A stretch of 64,000 nucleotides of DNA from Tsukamurella sp. TY48 (GTDB lineage Bacteria > Actinomycetota > Actinomycetes > Mycobacteriales > Mycobacteriaceae), in the NCBI RefSeq assembly GCF_019656655.1, contig NZ_BPMV01000001.1, positions 2,852,001 through 2,916,000 of the forward strand, written 5' to 3'. The position numbers were made by a program, and so were the translations under genes. Below are positions 32,014 through 43,491 of this stretch, one piece after another. The notes beneath the pieces were generated by a model. It saw only the letters and a program-made list of their open reading frames with translations, had not been told where the DNA came from and did not search any database. Each line of letters begins with the position of its first letter. The first letter of the stretch is position 1.

Positions 32014-32925
32014 ATGCACAATTTCGTGGAACGGACGACGCCGAAACGCGATCGGCTGTTGCAGTTCACTGCGGCGCGGGTCGGTCTCGACATCGTGCTG
32101 CGGGACGGGTTCGGCGCGGTGAGCCTGACCCGGATCGCCGAACTGCTCACTGTCACCGCGGACTTCGAGGTGTCCGAGCGAACCCTGCGCAGGCGCTACG
32201 GCACTCCGGCCAGGCTGATCTTCGGCGCGCCGTGGTGGCTCCCCGACCCGTACGCCGCCGCGGCGCGGGTGTTGCACCCACGCCCGCTGCCGCAGGGACC
32301 GGTGTGGCCCACGGGCCCGGATGCCGACGCCGCCTCAGTGATCGAGGGTGACGATTTCGAATGGCCGTCCGCCGAGTTCTTCACCGCCGCCGGCATCGCG
32401 GATCCGCTCGGCGATCTCGACTACGCATCACCGTGTCCGATCTCGCTCCGGGACTTCCTGCACGACCTGCACATCGTGGAGTCGGCGCATCTCCTGGGCG
32501 GTGATGTCGCCCGGCGCCTCGCGGCGATTCGTGCACTCGCGGGCGACGAACCCGACGTCGGAGCGTGGCTGGCGGCAGCGACGCAAGCCCACGTCGAGCG
32601 GCTCGCTCCCGTCCTCGCCACGGTGTTCGGCCTCGCAGGTCACAGCGCAGCCCTGGCGGCCCACGCCTATGCCGGCGCCGCCCGGGAACTGGAACCGGCC
32701 CTGTCGGCGCTGGCGGTAGCCCGTTCCCGCCTCGGCGGGGGAGACCGCGACGCCGATGTGCGCGGGGCGGGAGCCGCGCTGCACCGCGCCCGGGCGGAGG
32801 TGTTCGCGCAGTTCACCGAGATTCTGTCCGTCACGGACAGAATCCGAGAGCCGTCGGAACGGGGCACCGTCGTCTCCGTGGGCGGGCCCGATGCGGGGCT
32901 GCCCTTCCGCCGCCGCGGGCTCTGA
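32014..32925 (+). CDS. TetR-like regulator, divergent, with internal operator-like palindrome
   Basis: The 303-residue protein has an N-terminal TetR-like segment (KRDRLLQFTAARVGLDIVLR, DGFGAVSLTRIAELL, SERTLRRRYGTPARLIF) with a short insertion in the helix-turn-helix, then about 220 mostly helical residues, longer than the usual TetR ligand domain. No ligand can be named. GGGGGGAG precedes the ATG. Palindromes of one family lie upstream (31895-31953) and inside the coding end (32820-32844), which suggests autoregulation. Its stop is six bases from the convergent kdpE stop. Confidence 0.7.
   Translation: MHNFVERTTPKRDRLLQFTAARVGLDIVLRDGFGAVSLTRIAELLTVTADFEVSERTLRRRYGTPARLIFGAPWWLPDPYAAAARVLHPRPLPQGPVWPTGPDADAASVIEGDDFEWPSAEFFTAAGIADPLGDLDYASPCPISLRDFLHDLHIVESAHLLGGDVARRLAAIRALAGDEPDVGAWLAAATQAHVERLAPVLATVFGLAGHSAALAAHAYAGAARELEPALSALAVARSRLGGGDRDADVRGAGAALHRARAEVFAQFTEILSVTDRIREPSERGTVVSVGGPDAGLPFRRRGL
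32820..32844. promoter_or_regulatory. Perfect palindrome inside the 3' end of the TetR-like gene
   Basis: GATTCTGTCCGT (32820-32831) and ACGGACAGAATC (32833-32844) flank one C. The right half with its flank (32834-32853) matches 17 of 20 bases of 31935-31954. In the gene it encodes part of EILSVTDRIRE. Confidence 0.85.
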
Positions 32926-32931
32926 TGTCGG

Positions 32932-33606
32932 TCAGGGCACGAAGCGGTAGCCCATTCCGGGCTCGGTGACGAAGTACCGCGGGTGGGCCGGGTCGGGTTC
33001 CAGTTTGCGGCGCAGCTGGGCCAGGTACACGCGCAGGTAGTTGGTCTCGCGCGAGTACGACGGGCCCCACACCTCGTGCAGCAGGGTCTGCTGCGAGACC
33101 AGCCGATCGGCGTTGCGCACCAACAGGTCCACGATCTTCCATTCGGTGGGCGTGAGCCGCACCGGCTTACCGTCGCGGGTCACCGTGCGGGCCTCGAAGT
33201 TCACCTCGAAGGCGTCGGTGGTCACCGGGGCGGGGGCATCCACCAGCCCGGTGCGGCGGACCTGCGCCCGCACCCGGGCGAGGAACTCGTCCATGCCGAA
33301 GGGTTTGGTCACGTAGTCGTCGGCGCCGGCGTCCAGCGACTCCACCTTGTCGTCGCTGCCGTGCCGCGCCGACAGCACGATCACCGGCGAGGCGCAGAAC
33401 TCGCGCAACTTCGACAGCACCGTGACCCCGTCGATATCGGGCAGGCCCAGGTCGAGGATCACCACATCGGGTGTGCGCTCGCGCGCGATCTGCAGCGCCG
33501 ACCGGCCGTCGCCCGCCGTCTCCACCTCGTACCCGCGGGCCTTGAGGTTGATCCGCAGCGTGCGGCAGATCGCCGGCTCGTCATCGACCACCAGAACGAA
33601 CGTCAC
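32932..33606 (-). CDS. kdpE: KdpE, response regulator of potassium uptake
   Basis: The 224-residue OmpR-type regulator begins TFVLVVDDEPAICRTL, with phospho-acceptor Asp in VVILDLGLPDIDG, Lys in VTKPFGMDEFLAR and winged helix KPVRLTPTEWKIVDLL...SYSRETNYLRVYLAQLRRKLEPDP typical of KdpE. It activates kdpFABC at low potassium. GTG 33606 overlaps the kdpD stop, so kinase and regulator are coupled. Confidence 0.95.
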   Translation of the reverse strand: MTFVLVVDDEPAICRTLRINLKARGYEVETAGDGRSALQIARERTPDVVILDLGLPDIDGVTVLSKLREFCASPVIVLSARHGSDDKVESLDAGADDYVTKPFGMDEFLARVRAQVRRTGLVDAPAPVTTDAFEVNFEARTVTRDGKPVRLTPTEWKIVDLLVRNADRLVSQQTLLHEVWGPSYSRETNYLRVYLAQLRRKLEPDPAHPRYFVTEPGMGYRFVP

Positions 33607-36152
33607 GACATCTCCTTCGCATCCGGTGAAACCGGCTGTGCCGCCGGTAGGTCGACGATCATCGTGAGGCCGCCACCCGGGGTGTCCTCCGCGGTGATCG
33701 TGCCACCCATGGCCTCGGTGAGACCGCGCGCCACCGCCAGGCCCAGACCCACACCATTGCCCGCGGGTGCATCGCCCATCCGCTGGAAGGGCGCGAACAT
33801 CGTCTCGCGCTGCGCCTCCGGGACACCGGGACCGTGATCGCGCACGTGCACCTGCAGGCGATCGCCGTCCGGGGTGTGCACCCCGGACACACCCACCGTG
33901 ACCGGCGTGCCGTCCGAGTGCCGCACCGCGTTCTCCACCAGATTCGCCAGCACCCGCTCCAGCAGGCCGGGATCGGCCATCGCGGTGGGCGCATCGTCGG
34001 CGAACTCGAACGACAGATCGGCATCGGGGAGCGCGGTCCAGATCGCGGGCAGCACCTCCTCGATCCCCACCTCGCGGGTGAGCAGGGTCAGCGAATCCGA
34101 TTCCAGCCGCGACATGTCCAGCAGATTCCCCACCAGGGAATCGAGCCGGTCGGCGCTCTCCTCGATGGTCTCCAGCAGATCGGCCTCGTCCTGCTCGGAC
34201 CACTCCACATCGTCGCTCCGCAGCGAGGTGACGGCCGCCTTGATCCCGGCCAGCGGGGTGCGCAGATCGTGGGAGACCGCGCTCAGCAGCGCCGTTCGGG
34301 CACGGTTGCCCTCGGCGAGGGCCCGCGCCTGGCTCGCCGCGGCCGTCAGCGCATCCCGGTCCATCCGCGCCGCGGCGTGCGCCGCGAAAGCCACCAGCAG
34401 TCCGTGCTCGGACGCCGACAGCGGGGCGCCGTTCACGGCGAGCGCGACGGTATCGCCGATCACCGAGGCGTCCGTCGCGTCCTCCGGGGTCGACGGGGCG
34501 TCACCGTCGGAGTACACCACCGTCCACGGGTCCGACGGGGTCTCGCGCCGCAGCAGCGAGGCACCGCGCAAGCCGAACGTGGACACCGCCTCGTCGAGCA
34601 GGGCGGGCAGCTCGTCGTCGGCGGCCAGCAGTGTGTCCGCCAGACCCGACAGCACGTCCGCCTCCGCCCGTGCCCGTGCCGCGCGGGCCGTCTGCCGCGC
34701 GGCCAGCGAGACCACGCTGGCCACGGCTATCGCGGTGAGCACGAACATCACCACCGCGAAGACGTTCTCCCCGGACGACACCGTGAACGTGTAGAGCGGC
34801 GGAGCGAAGTAGTAGTTGAGCAGCACCGAGCCCAGCAGCGCCGCCGGCACCGCCGGGCGGATGCCGCCCACCAGGGCCACCGCCACCGTCAGCATCAGGT
34901 ACAGCATCAGCTCGGTGGCGAAGGAGTGGTAGTCGCGGGTGTTGGCGAGCACCGCGGTGAGCGCCGGCGGACCGGCGAGCGCCAGCACCCAGCCGGCGAT
35001 GGTGCGCCGCTTTCCCAGGAGCGCCGAATCGGAGCGATCCAACCGGGGCAGGCCGCGGCGGCGCTGCGCGCCCGCGGCGCGCTCGTGCGTCACCACGTTC
35101 ACGTCGATATCGCCCGAACCGTCGATCACCGCGTCCGACACCGATCGCCGGAACAGCGACGCGATCGGACGGTGCCGCGACTGGCCCAGCACGATCCGGG
35201 CCGCATTGATCGACTGCGCGTACTGCAGGATCGCCGCGGCCACATCGTCGCCGGTCACGATCTGGAAGGTGCCGCCGAGGGATTCGGTGAGCTGCCGCAG
35301 CTGCGTGAGGGCGGCGGGGGAGGCGCCGGACAGGCCGTCGCTGCGCGCTACGTACAGGGCCTTCAACTCACCGCCCGCGCCCTTCGCGGCGAGCCGGGCA
35401 CCGCGCCGCAGCAGGGTGGTGCCCTCCGGCCCGCCGGTCAGGGCCACCACGGTGCGATCCCGGGTGGGCCACACCGTGGAGATGCCCTGCGCGGAGCGGT
35501 ACTGCTCCAGCTTCTCGTCCACCCGGTCGGCCAGCCACAGCAACGCGAGTTCCCGCAGCGCCGTGAGGTTTCCGACCCGGAAGAAGTGGGAGAGCGCGGC
35601 GTCCACCTTCGCCGGCGCGTAGATGTTGCCGTGCGCCATGCGGCGGCGCAGCGCCTCCGGCGTCATGTCCACCAGCTGCACCTGATCGGCCGCGCGCAGG
35701 ACCGCGTCCGGGATGGTCTCGCGCTGGCGCACGCCCGTGATCGACTCGACCACATCGCCCAGCGACTCGAGGTGCTGGATGTTCACCGTAGTGATCACGG
35801 TGATCCCCGCCTCGAGCAGTTCGACGATGTCCTGCCAGCGCTTCTCGTTGCGGGAGCCGGGGGTGTTGGTGTGCGCCAGCTCGTCGACCAGGGCCACGGT
35901 GGGATGGGCCGCGATCACCGCGTCGGTGTCCATCTCCTCCAGCACCGCGCCGCGGTACTCCATGCGCCGCCGGGGGATCACGTCCAGCCCCATGAGCTGC
36001 GCCTCGGTCTGCGGCCGGCCGTGCGTCTCCACGTAGCCCACCACCACCGAGGTGCCGCGCGAGGCCCGTCGAGCACCCTCGGTGAGCATGGCGTAGGTCT
36101 TGCCCACGCCGGGAGCGGCGCCGAGGTAGACGCGCAACTGCCCCTTCGGCAT
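33603..36152 (-). CDS. kdpD: KdpD, potassium/turgor sensor kinase
   Basis: The 849-residue kinase has the N-terminal KdpD domain with Walker A GAAPGVGKTYA and ALVDELAHTNTPGSRN, a universal-stress-type domain (about 245-370), four membrane helices (about 390-490), a GAF-like region, the phospho-accepting His628 in AVSHDLRTPL and a HATPase domain ending GNGVGLGLAVARGL. It senses external potassium and ionic strength and phosphorylates KdpE. The start follows kdpC by 23 bp. Confidence 0.96.
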   Translation of the reverse strand: MPKGQLRVYLGAAPGVGKTYAMLTEGARRASRGTSVVVGYVETHGRPQTEAQLMGLDVIPRRRMEYRGAVLEEMDTDAVIAAHPTVALVDELAHTNTPGSRNEKRWQDIVELLEAGITVITTVNIQHLESLGDVVESITGVRQRETIPDAVLRAADQVQLVDMTPEALRRRMAHGNIYAPAKVDAALSHFFRVGNLTALRELALLWLADRVDEKLEQYRSAQGISTVWPTRDRTVVALTGGPEGTTLLRRGARLAAKGAGGELKALYVARSDGLSGASPAALTQLRQLTESLGGTFQIVTGDDVAAAILQYAQSINAARIVLGQSRHRPIASLFRRSVSDAVIDGSGDIDVNVVTHERAAGAQRRRGLPRLDRSDSALLGKRRTIAGWVLALAGPPALTAVLANTRDYHSFATELMLYLMLTVAVALVGGIRPAVPAALLGSVLLNYYFAPPLYTFTVSSGENVFAVVMFVLTAIAVASVVSLAARQTARAARARAEADVLSGLADTLLAADDELPALLDEAVSTFGLRGASLLRRETPSDPWTVVYSDGDAPSTPEDATDASVIGDTVALAVNGAPLSASEHGLLVAFAAHAAARMDRDALTAAASQARALAEGNRARTALLSAVSHDLRTPLAGIKAAVTSLRSDDVEWSEQDEADLLETIEESADRLDSLVGNLLDMSRLESDSLTLLTREVGIEEVLPAIWTALPDADLSFEFADDAPTAMADPGLLERVLANLVENAVRHSDGTPVTVGVSGVHTPDGDRLQVHVRDHGPGVPEAQRETMFAPFQRMGDAPAGNGVGLGLAVARGLTEAMGGTITAEDTPGGGLTMIVDLPAAQPVSPDAKEMS

Positions 36153-36175
36153 TGGTCCCCTTCTTACGTCCGCAG

Positions 36176-36778
36176 TTACTTCCCGGTAGTGCTGAGCGCG
36201 AGGTTCAGATTCACCACATTAACCCGTTCCTGGCCCAGATAGCCCAGCTGACGGCCCTGCGTGTGCGTGCCGACCAGCGCGGACACCTGCTCGGCGCTCA
36301 GCCCGCGCGCTTTCGCGACCCGGGCCACCTGCTGCCGCGCGTACGCGGGGGAGATGTACGGATCCACACCGGAGAAGCTGGCGGTCACCGCATCGGCGGG
36401 AACCTCGGACGGGGCCACGGGCTTTCCCGGGACGGAGTCCTCGGCCGCCACCTTCGCGCGGCGCTCCTCGATCAGCGCCACCAGCTTGTCGCTGAACGGG
36501 CCCAGATTGGTGCCGCCGGTGGCGGTGGTGTCGTACTCGGACGCCGAGGGACGCGCGTGGAACCACTGCGGACCGTCGAAGGGCTGCGCGAGCAGCGCCG
36601 AGCCGACCACCTGCCCGTCGCGTTCGATCTGCGAGCCGTTGGCCGCGCCCGAGAAGGCCACCTGCCCCACGCCCCAGATCACCAGGGGGAACAGGCCACC
36701 GAGGATCACGGTGAGCACGAGAAGCATGCGCAGCCCGGCGAGCAACTGGCGCGGGGCGGTGGTGAAGACGTCGTTCAT
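36176..36778 (-). CDS. kdpC: KdpC, potassium-transporting ATPase subunit C
   Basis: The 200-residue subunit has one N-terminal membrane helix (LAGLRMLLVLTVILGGLFPLVIWG region), the conserved WFHARPSASEYD and SGVDPYISPAYARQQVARVA motifs, and ends VNVVNLNLALSTTGK. It bridges KdpA and KdpB and increases ATP affinity. It follows kdpB by 13 bp. Confidence 0.95.
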   Translation of the reverse strand: MNDVFTTAPRQLLAGLRMLLVLTVILGGLFPLVIWGVGQVAFSGAANGSQIERDGQVVGSALLAQPFDGPQWFHARPSASEYDTTATGGTNLGPFSDKLVALIEERRAKVAAEDSVPGKPVAPSEVPADAVTASFSGVDPYISPAYARQQVARVAKARGLSAEQVSALVGTHTQGRQLGYLGQERVNVVNLNLALSTTGK

Positions 36779-36791
36779 GTGTCGTCCCTTT

Positions 36792-38815
<2,024 letters not shown>

Positions 38816-38819
<4 letters not shown>

Positions 38820-40474
38820 CGGGTCACCTCCGAGATCGGCGCGAGCGCGAGGGCGGGGACGAACGTGAGTCCGGCCACCAGCACCACGACGCCCACGGTG
38901 AGGCCCACGAACAGCGGGCGATGGGTGGGAATGGTTCCCGCGGTGGTCGGCACGGGCTGCTGCTTCGCGAGCGCACCCGCGAGGGCGAGGATCGCGACCA
39001 TCGGCGCGAACCGGCCGAGCAGCATCGCCGCGCCGAGCGTGTAGTTGAACCACGGGGTGTCCACCGACAGGCCCGGGAAGGCGCTGCCGTTGTTGTTGGC
39101 GGCGGAGGCGAAGGCGTACAACACCTCCGACAGGCCGTGCGGCCCGTCGTTGGCCATCGCGGCGGTGCCCTGGTCCTGGATCACCGTGGACGCGGTGCCC
39201 ACCAGCACGAGCGCCGGCATCACCAGGATGTACAGCGCCGCCAGGGTGATCTCCTGCCGGCCGATCTTCTTGCCGAGGTACTCGGGGGTGCGGCCCACCA
39301 TGAGACCGCACAGGAACACCGTGAGCACGGCGATCACCAACATCCCGTACAGGCCCGAGCCCACGCCACCGGGGCTGACCTCACCGAGCAGCATGTTCAC
39401 CAGGGCGGCACCGCCGGCCCCGGGAGTGAGACTGTCGTGCGAGGCGTTCACCGCGCCGGTCGAGGTACTCGTGGTGGCCGTCGCGAACAGCGATGTGCCC
39501 CACTGCCCGAACTGCAACTCCTGGCCCTCCAGCGGGGCGCCGGCCGCGCGCGGCGCGGTGCCCTGCCCGGCGAGCTGCGACCACGTCGAGATCGCCAGCG
39601 AGACCGAGAAGATCACGCCCATCGCGCCGAGGATCGCGTAGCCCTGCCGGTGGCTGCCCACCAGATTGCCCAGCATGCGCGGCAGCGCCACCGGGATGAG
39701 CAGGATGAGGAAGATCTGGAACAGATTGGTCGCGGCCGTCGGGTTCTCGAACGGGTGCGCCGAGTTCGCGTTGAAGTAGCCGCCGCCGTTCGTGCCGAGG
39801 AGCTTGATCACCTCCTGCGAGGCCACCAGGCCGCCCGTGAGCACCTGCTTGCCGCCGTCGATGGTCGCGATGTCGTGCCGCTGCCACAGCGTCTGCACCA
39901 CGCCCTGCGCCATGAGGATCACCGCGCCGATCACCGAGATCGGCAGCAGCACCCGCAGCGTGATCCGGGTCAGGTCCACCCAGAAGTTGCCCAGCCGGTC
40001 GGTGCGCGAGCGCACGAAGCCGCGGATCAGCGCCACCGCCACGGCGATGCCGACGGCGGCGGAGACGAAGTTCTGCACCGCGAGGCCCACGGCCTGCGCG
40101 ATCAGGTTCGCCATCGACTCGCCGCCGTACCACTGCCAGTTGGTGTTGGTGACGAACGAGATCGCGGTGTTGAGCGCCTCGTCGAAACGCCACTGCCGCG
40201 GCGCGAAACCGGGCAGCCAGCCCTGCACCAGCAGCAGGGTCGTGAGCCCGATGATGCTCACCGCGCTGAACGCCAGCGCGGCCACCGCGTAGGTGCGGTA
40301 GCCCTGCTCGGCCTCCGGATCGGCGCCGACCACCTTGTACACGACCTTCTCCACGCGCCAATGCCGCGGAGTGGTCACCACGTGCGCCAGGTAGTCACCG
40401 AGCGGTCGGTAACAGATCGCCAGCGCGGCGACCAGCGTGAGAATCGTCAGAATGCCCGACGAGGTGTTCCCCAT
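38816..40474 (-). CDS. kdpA: KdpA, potassium-binding channel subunit
   Basis: The 552-residue membrane protein has ten to twelve helices and four selectivity-filter-like loops including [34 protein letters not shown] and [13 protein letters not shown]. It binds and translocates potassium in the Kdp complex. ATG 40474 overlaps the kdpF stop (TGATG), so the longer open frame to 40579 is rejected. Confidence 0.96.
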
Positions 40475-40563
40475 CAGAACTGCTCCGGGCGCAGCAGCGC
40501 GTACAGCAGGTACGCGAGGGTGAGGATCGCGGCCCCGAGGGCCAACGCGTTGGAGATGTCCAT
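40474..40563 (-). CDS. kdpF: KdpF, small stabilising subunit of the Kdp complex
   Basis: A 29-codon gene encodes a single membrane helix: MDISNALALGAAILTLAYLL, then YALLRPEQF. E. coli KdpF is also 29 residues with the same LxYLxYALxxxExF ending. The stop overlaps the kdpA start. GGTGGAGG lies just before the ATG, and an in-frame GTG three codons upstream is an alternative. Confidence 0.93.
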   Translation of the reverse strand: MDISNALALGAAILTLAYLLYALLRPEQF

Positions 40564-40601
40564 GGCCTCCACCTGACACCCCGAATCGGACGACAACGCC
40601 C

Positions 40602-40634
40602 GTCGTTAACGGCCCCCATGCGGGTCTTAACGAC
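40602..40634. promoter_or_regulatory. Dyad GTCGTTAA-N17-TTAACGAC in the kdp/MFS divergent region
   Basis: Perfect 8-bp arms at 40602-40609 and 40627-40634 lie between kdpF (start 40563) and the MFS gene. The site is placed well for KdpE or another regulator of kdpF. GATAAT at 40644-40649, six bases before GTG 40656, is the likely -10 of the MFS gene. Confidence 0.5.
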
Positions 40635-40655
40635 TTCTTGACGGATAATTCCTCG

Positions 40656-41864
40656 GTGACCGAACCCGCCGCCCTCGCATCCGAACGGCAGCGGATTCCG
40701 CCCGAGGTGTGGGTGCTGGTCGCGGCCAGTTTCGTGATCGCCCTCGGCTACGGCGTGGTGGCCCCCGCGCTGCCCGCCTTCGCCCGCACCTTCGACGTGG
40801 GCATCACCGCGGCCTCCGCCGTGGTGAGCGTCTTCGCGATCATGAGGCTCGCCTTCGCGCCCGCCACCGGACCGCTGGTGCGGCGGCTCGGCGAGCGCTC
40901 GATCTACATGGCGGGCCTGCTGATCGTCGCGGCGTCCACCCTCGCGGTGGCCTTCGCGCAGACCTACTGGCAGTTGTTGCTCTTCCGCGGCCTGGGCGGA
41001 GTGGGCTCGGTGATGTTCACGGTGTCCGCGATGGGCCTGATGATCCGCATCGCCCCGTCCGAGATCCGCGGCCGGGTGGCCGGCGTCTACTCGTCGAGTT
41101 TCGTGCTGGGCGGCATCTGCGGCCCACTGCTGGGCGGCGCGCTGGTGGGCTTCGGCCTGCGGGTGCCCTTCGTGGTCTACGCCGCCGCGCTGGTGATCGC
41201 GACCGCGGTGGTGTGGTTCGCGCTGCGCAACTCGCAGCTGGCCCAGCCCTCGGCCGACGACGCCGGACCGGGGACGACGGTGCGCGAGGCCCTCGGCGAT
41301 TCCGCCTACCGCGCGGCGCTGTTCACCGCCGTGATCTACGGCTGGGTGTTCTCCATGCGCGTCTCGCTGCTGCCGCTCTTCTTCGGCGACGTGCTGCACC
41401 AGCCCGCCGCGATCGCCGGCTACGCCCTCGCCGCCTATGCGCTGGGGGACGTGCTGGCCATGTTCCCCGCCGGCCGCGCCTCCGATCGGTTCGGCCGCCG
41501 CCCGTTCATCGTGACCGGCATGCTGGTGATCGCCGTGGGTACCGCGGCGCTCGGCTTCACCGATTCGGTGCTCGTGGCCTTCCTCGTCACCGTGGTCGCC
41601 GGCTTCGGCACCGGCCTGGTGGCGCCCACGATCCAGGCCTCGCTGGCCGATGTGCTGCACGGCAAGGGCCGCGGCGGCAGCGCCCTCTCGGCCTACCAGA
41701 TGGCGCAGGACGCGGGCACCATCAGCGGCCCCCTGCTGGCCGGCGCCATCGCCCAGTTCTTCGGCTACACCTGGGCGTTCGTGGTCACCGCGATCCTGTG
41801 CGTCTTCGCCGCAGGGGCATGGATGCTGGCCCGCGAGACCAGGATCGCCACCGTCGCCCGGTGA
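40656..41864 (+). CDS. MFS transporter (multidrug/metabolite efflux type)
   Basis: The 402-residue protein has twelve predicted helices and MFS motifs: RLGERSIYMAG after helix 2, PSEIRGRVAGVYSSSFVLGGICGPLLGG (motif C-like) and ASDRFGRRPFIVTGML after helix 8. Substrate unknown. I prefer GTG 40656, six bases after the -10 box GATAAT, to the in-frame TTG at 40638. Confidence 0.88.
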   Translation: MTEPAALASERQRIPPEVWVLVAASFVIALGYGVVAPALPAFARTFDVGITAASAVVSVFAIMRLAFAPATGPLVRRLGERSIYMAGLLIVAASTLAVAFAQTYWQLLLFRGLGGVGSVMFTVSAMGLMIRIAPSEIRGRVAGVYSSSFVLGGICGPLLGGALVGFGLRVPFVVYAAALVIATAVVWFALRNSQLAQPSADDAGPGTTVREALGDSAYRAALFTAVIYGWVFSMRVSLLPLFFGDVLHQPAAIAGYALAAYALGDVLAMFPAGRASDRFGRRPFIVTGMLVIAVGTAALGFTDSVLVAFLVTVVAGFGTGLVAPTIQASLADVLHGKGRGGSALSAYQMAQDAGTISGPLLAGAIAQFFGYTWAFVVTAILCVFAAGAWMLARETRIATVAR

Positions 41865-41871
41865 CGCGCCG

Positions 41872-43476
41872 CTACTGCCAGCTGGGCAGCCACAGCTCCA
41901 GGCGCCACCACCACATCGGGATCGGCGCGGCGGTCAGGATCGGCCACAGCCACGCGAAGTTGAGCACCACCAGCGTCGTGTACAAGACCACGACCCACTG
42001 TCCGAGCTGCTTGCGCTCGAAACCGAAGTACTTCGAGCGGCCGTCCAGGCCCAGCACCTCGCGGCAGATCAGGGCGATCATGATGCACAGGAAGGGCATC
42101 AGGGTGAGCGCGTAGAAGTAGTACATCTGCCGGTCGAGATTGAGGAACCACGGCAGATAGGTGGCGAAGTACATGGTGACCGGGGCGGCGTAGGCCCAGT
42201 CCCGCTTGACGAACATCTTCCACAGCGACCACAGCACCACCGGGACCGCGATCCAGGTGAGCGCGGGCGTCCCCACCGCCATCACCGCGCGCACGCAGGG
42301 GCCGTCGCCGCACATGCCGCTCGATTGGTCGGCGGTGTAGTGGTACAGCATCGGCCGCAGGCCCATCGGCCAGGTCCAGGGTTTCGATTCCCACGGATGG
42401 TGATTGCCCGCCGAGTTGGTGAGGCTGTCGTGGAACTTGAGGATCGTGCTCTCGTAGTAGAACAGCGAGCGCAACGAATCCGGCACCCAGCCGAACGTGC
42501 CGCCGCTGGGCACCTGATTGCCCACCGCGTACCGGAAGACCGCGGTCTCCGAGGCGAACCACGCCCAGAAGGTGCCCAGGTACACCAGCACCGGGGTCAC
42601 CCCGAGCGACATGCCCGACGGCACCACATCGCGCAGCAGCGTGCCCACCCAGGGCTTCTGCACGCCGTACGCGCGACGGTTCGCCACATCGAAGGCCAGC
42701 GACAGCACCAGGACGCCGATCAGGAAGTAGATGCCCGACCACTTCACACCGCACGCCAGGCCCACCATCAGCGCCGCCGAGAAGCGCCACCAGCGGAAGC
42801 CCAGCCGCGGGCCGTACGGGGAATCGTCGATCCGGCCCTCGACCGCCACCCGGTGCAGCCGCTCGCGCATCTGATCCCGGTCCACCAGGATCATCGAGAA
42901 CGCGGCGAAGCCGAAGAAGACCAGGAAGATGTCGAGCAGTGCCACCCGCGACGAGACCATCGTGAGTCCGTCGCAGATCAGGAACAGGCCCGCGAGGCCG
43001 CCGATCAGCGTGGACCGCGAGAGCCGCCGCGCCGCGCGGATCACCAGGAGGACCAGCAGGGTGCCGCACACAGCCGACATGAACCGCCAGCCCATCGGCC
43101 CGTAGCCGAAGAGCCACTCGCCGATCGCGATCATCCACTTGCCCACCGGCGGGTGCACGATCAGGCCGAACCCGGGGTTGTCCTCGATCCAGCGGCCGCT
43201 GTCGAGCACCTGCCAGCCCTGCGGTGCGTAGTGCTTCTCGTCGAAGACGGGCGTCTGCACCGCCTGGGTGCCGAGGAAGCCGTCGTTGCTGGGGTAGCCC
43301 AGGGTGAAGAAGCGGGTGGCCGCAGCCACCGCGGTGAGCACGAGGGTCACCGTCCAGCCGAAGCCGCGGTCGGTGGCGCCGAAGACGGCGGGCGGCAGCG
43401 TGGGGCCCGGGCTCACGACTGCGCGGACCGGAGGGCGCTCGTGCGCGGGCGTTGCCAGTGCGGTCACCCGCCCCAT
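41872..43476 (-). CDS. pmt: Pmt, polyprenyl-phosphate-mannose protein O-mannosyltransferase
   Basis: The 534-residue protein has about ten membrane helices. The first extracytoplasmic loop holds the catalytic acidic pair in VFDEKHYAPQ, followed by PGFGLIVHPPVGKW. It O-mannosylates secreted proteins during Sec export, and Rv1002c is the M. tuberculosis homologue next to rsmI as here. Secreted Ala/Thr/Pro-rich proteins such as the TPETK-repeat protein in this window are possible substrates. It diverges from rsmI with only 15 bp between. Confidence 0.93.
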   Translation of the reverse strand: MGRVTALATPAHERPPVRAVVSPGPTLPPAVFGATDRGFGWTVTLVLTAVAAATRFFTLGYPSNDGFLGTQAVQTPVFDEKHYAPQGWQVLDSGRWIEDNPGFGLIVHPPVGKWMIAIGEWLFGYGPMGWRFMSAVCGTLLVLLVIRAARRLSRSTLIGGLAGLFLICDGLTMVSSRVALLDIFLVFFGFAAFSMILVDRDQMRERLHRVAVEGRIDDSPYGPRLGFRWWRFSAALMVGLACGVKWSGIYFLIGVLVLSLAFDVANRRAYGVQKPWVGTLLRDVVPSGMSLGVTPVLVYLGTFWAWFASETAVFRYAVGNQVPSGGTFGWVPDSLRSLFYYESTILKFHDSLTNSAGNHHPWESKPWTWPMGLRPMLYHYTADQSSGMCGDGPCVRAVMAVGTPALTWIAVPVVLWSLWKMFVKRDWAYAAPVTMYFATYLPWFLNLDRQMYYFYALTLMPFLCIMIALICREVLGLDGRSKYFGFERKQLGQWVVVLYTTLVVLNFAWLWPILTAAPIPMWWWRLELWLPSWQ

Positions 43477-43491
43477 CGTAGGGTGTTACCT

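Noticed and set aside
41650-43491. Extension of the rsmI frame upstream, giving an 897-codon frame
   Set aside because: The upstream part is antisense to pmt and low in complexity. RsmI homology begins after 43492, where a TAGGGT box and GTG are found.
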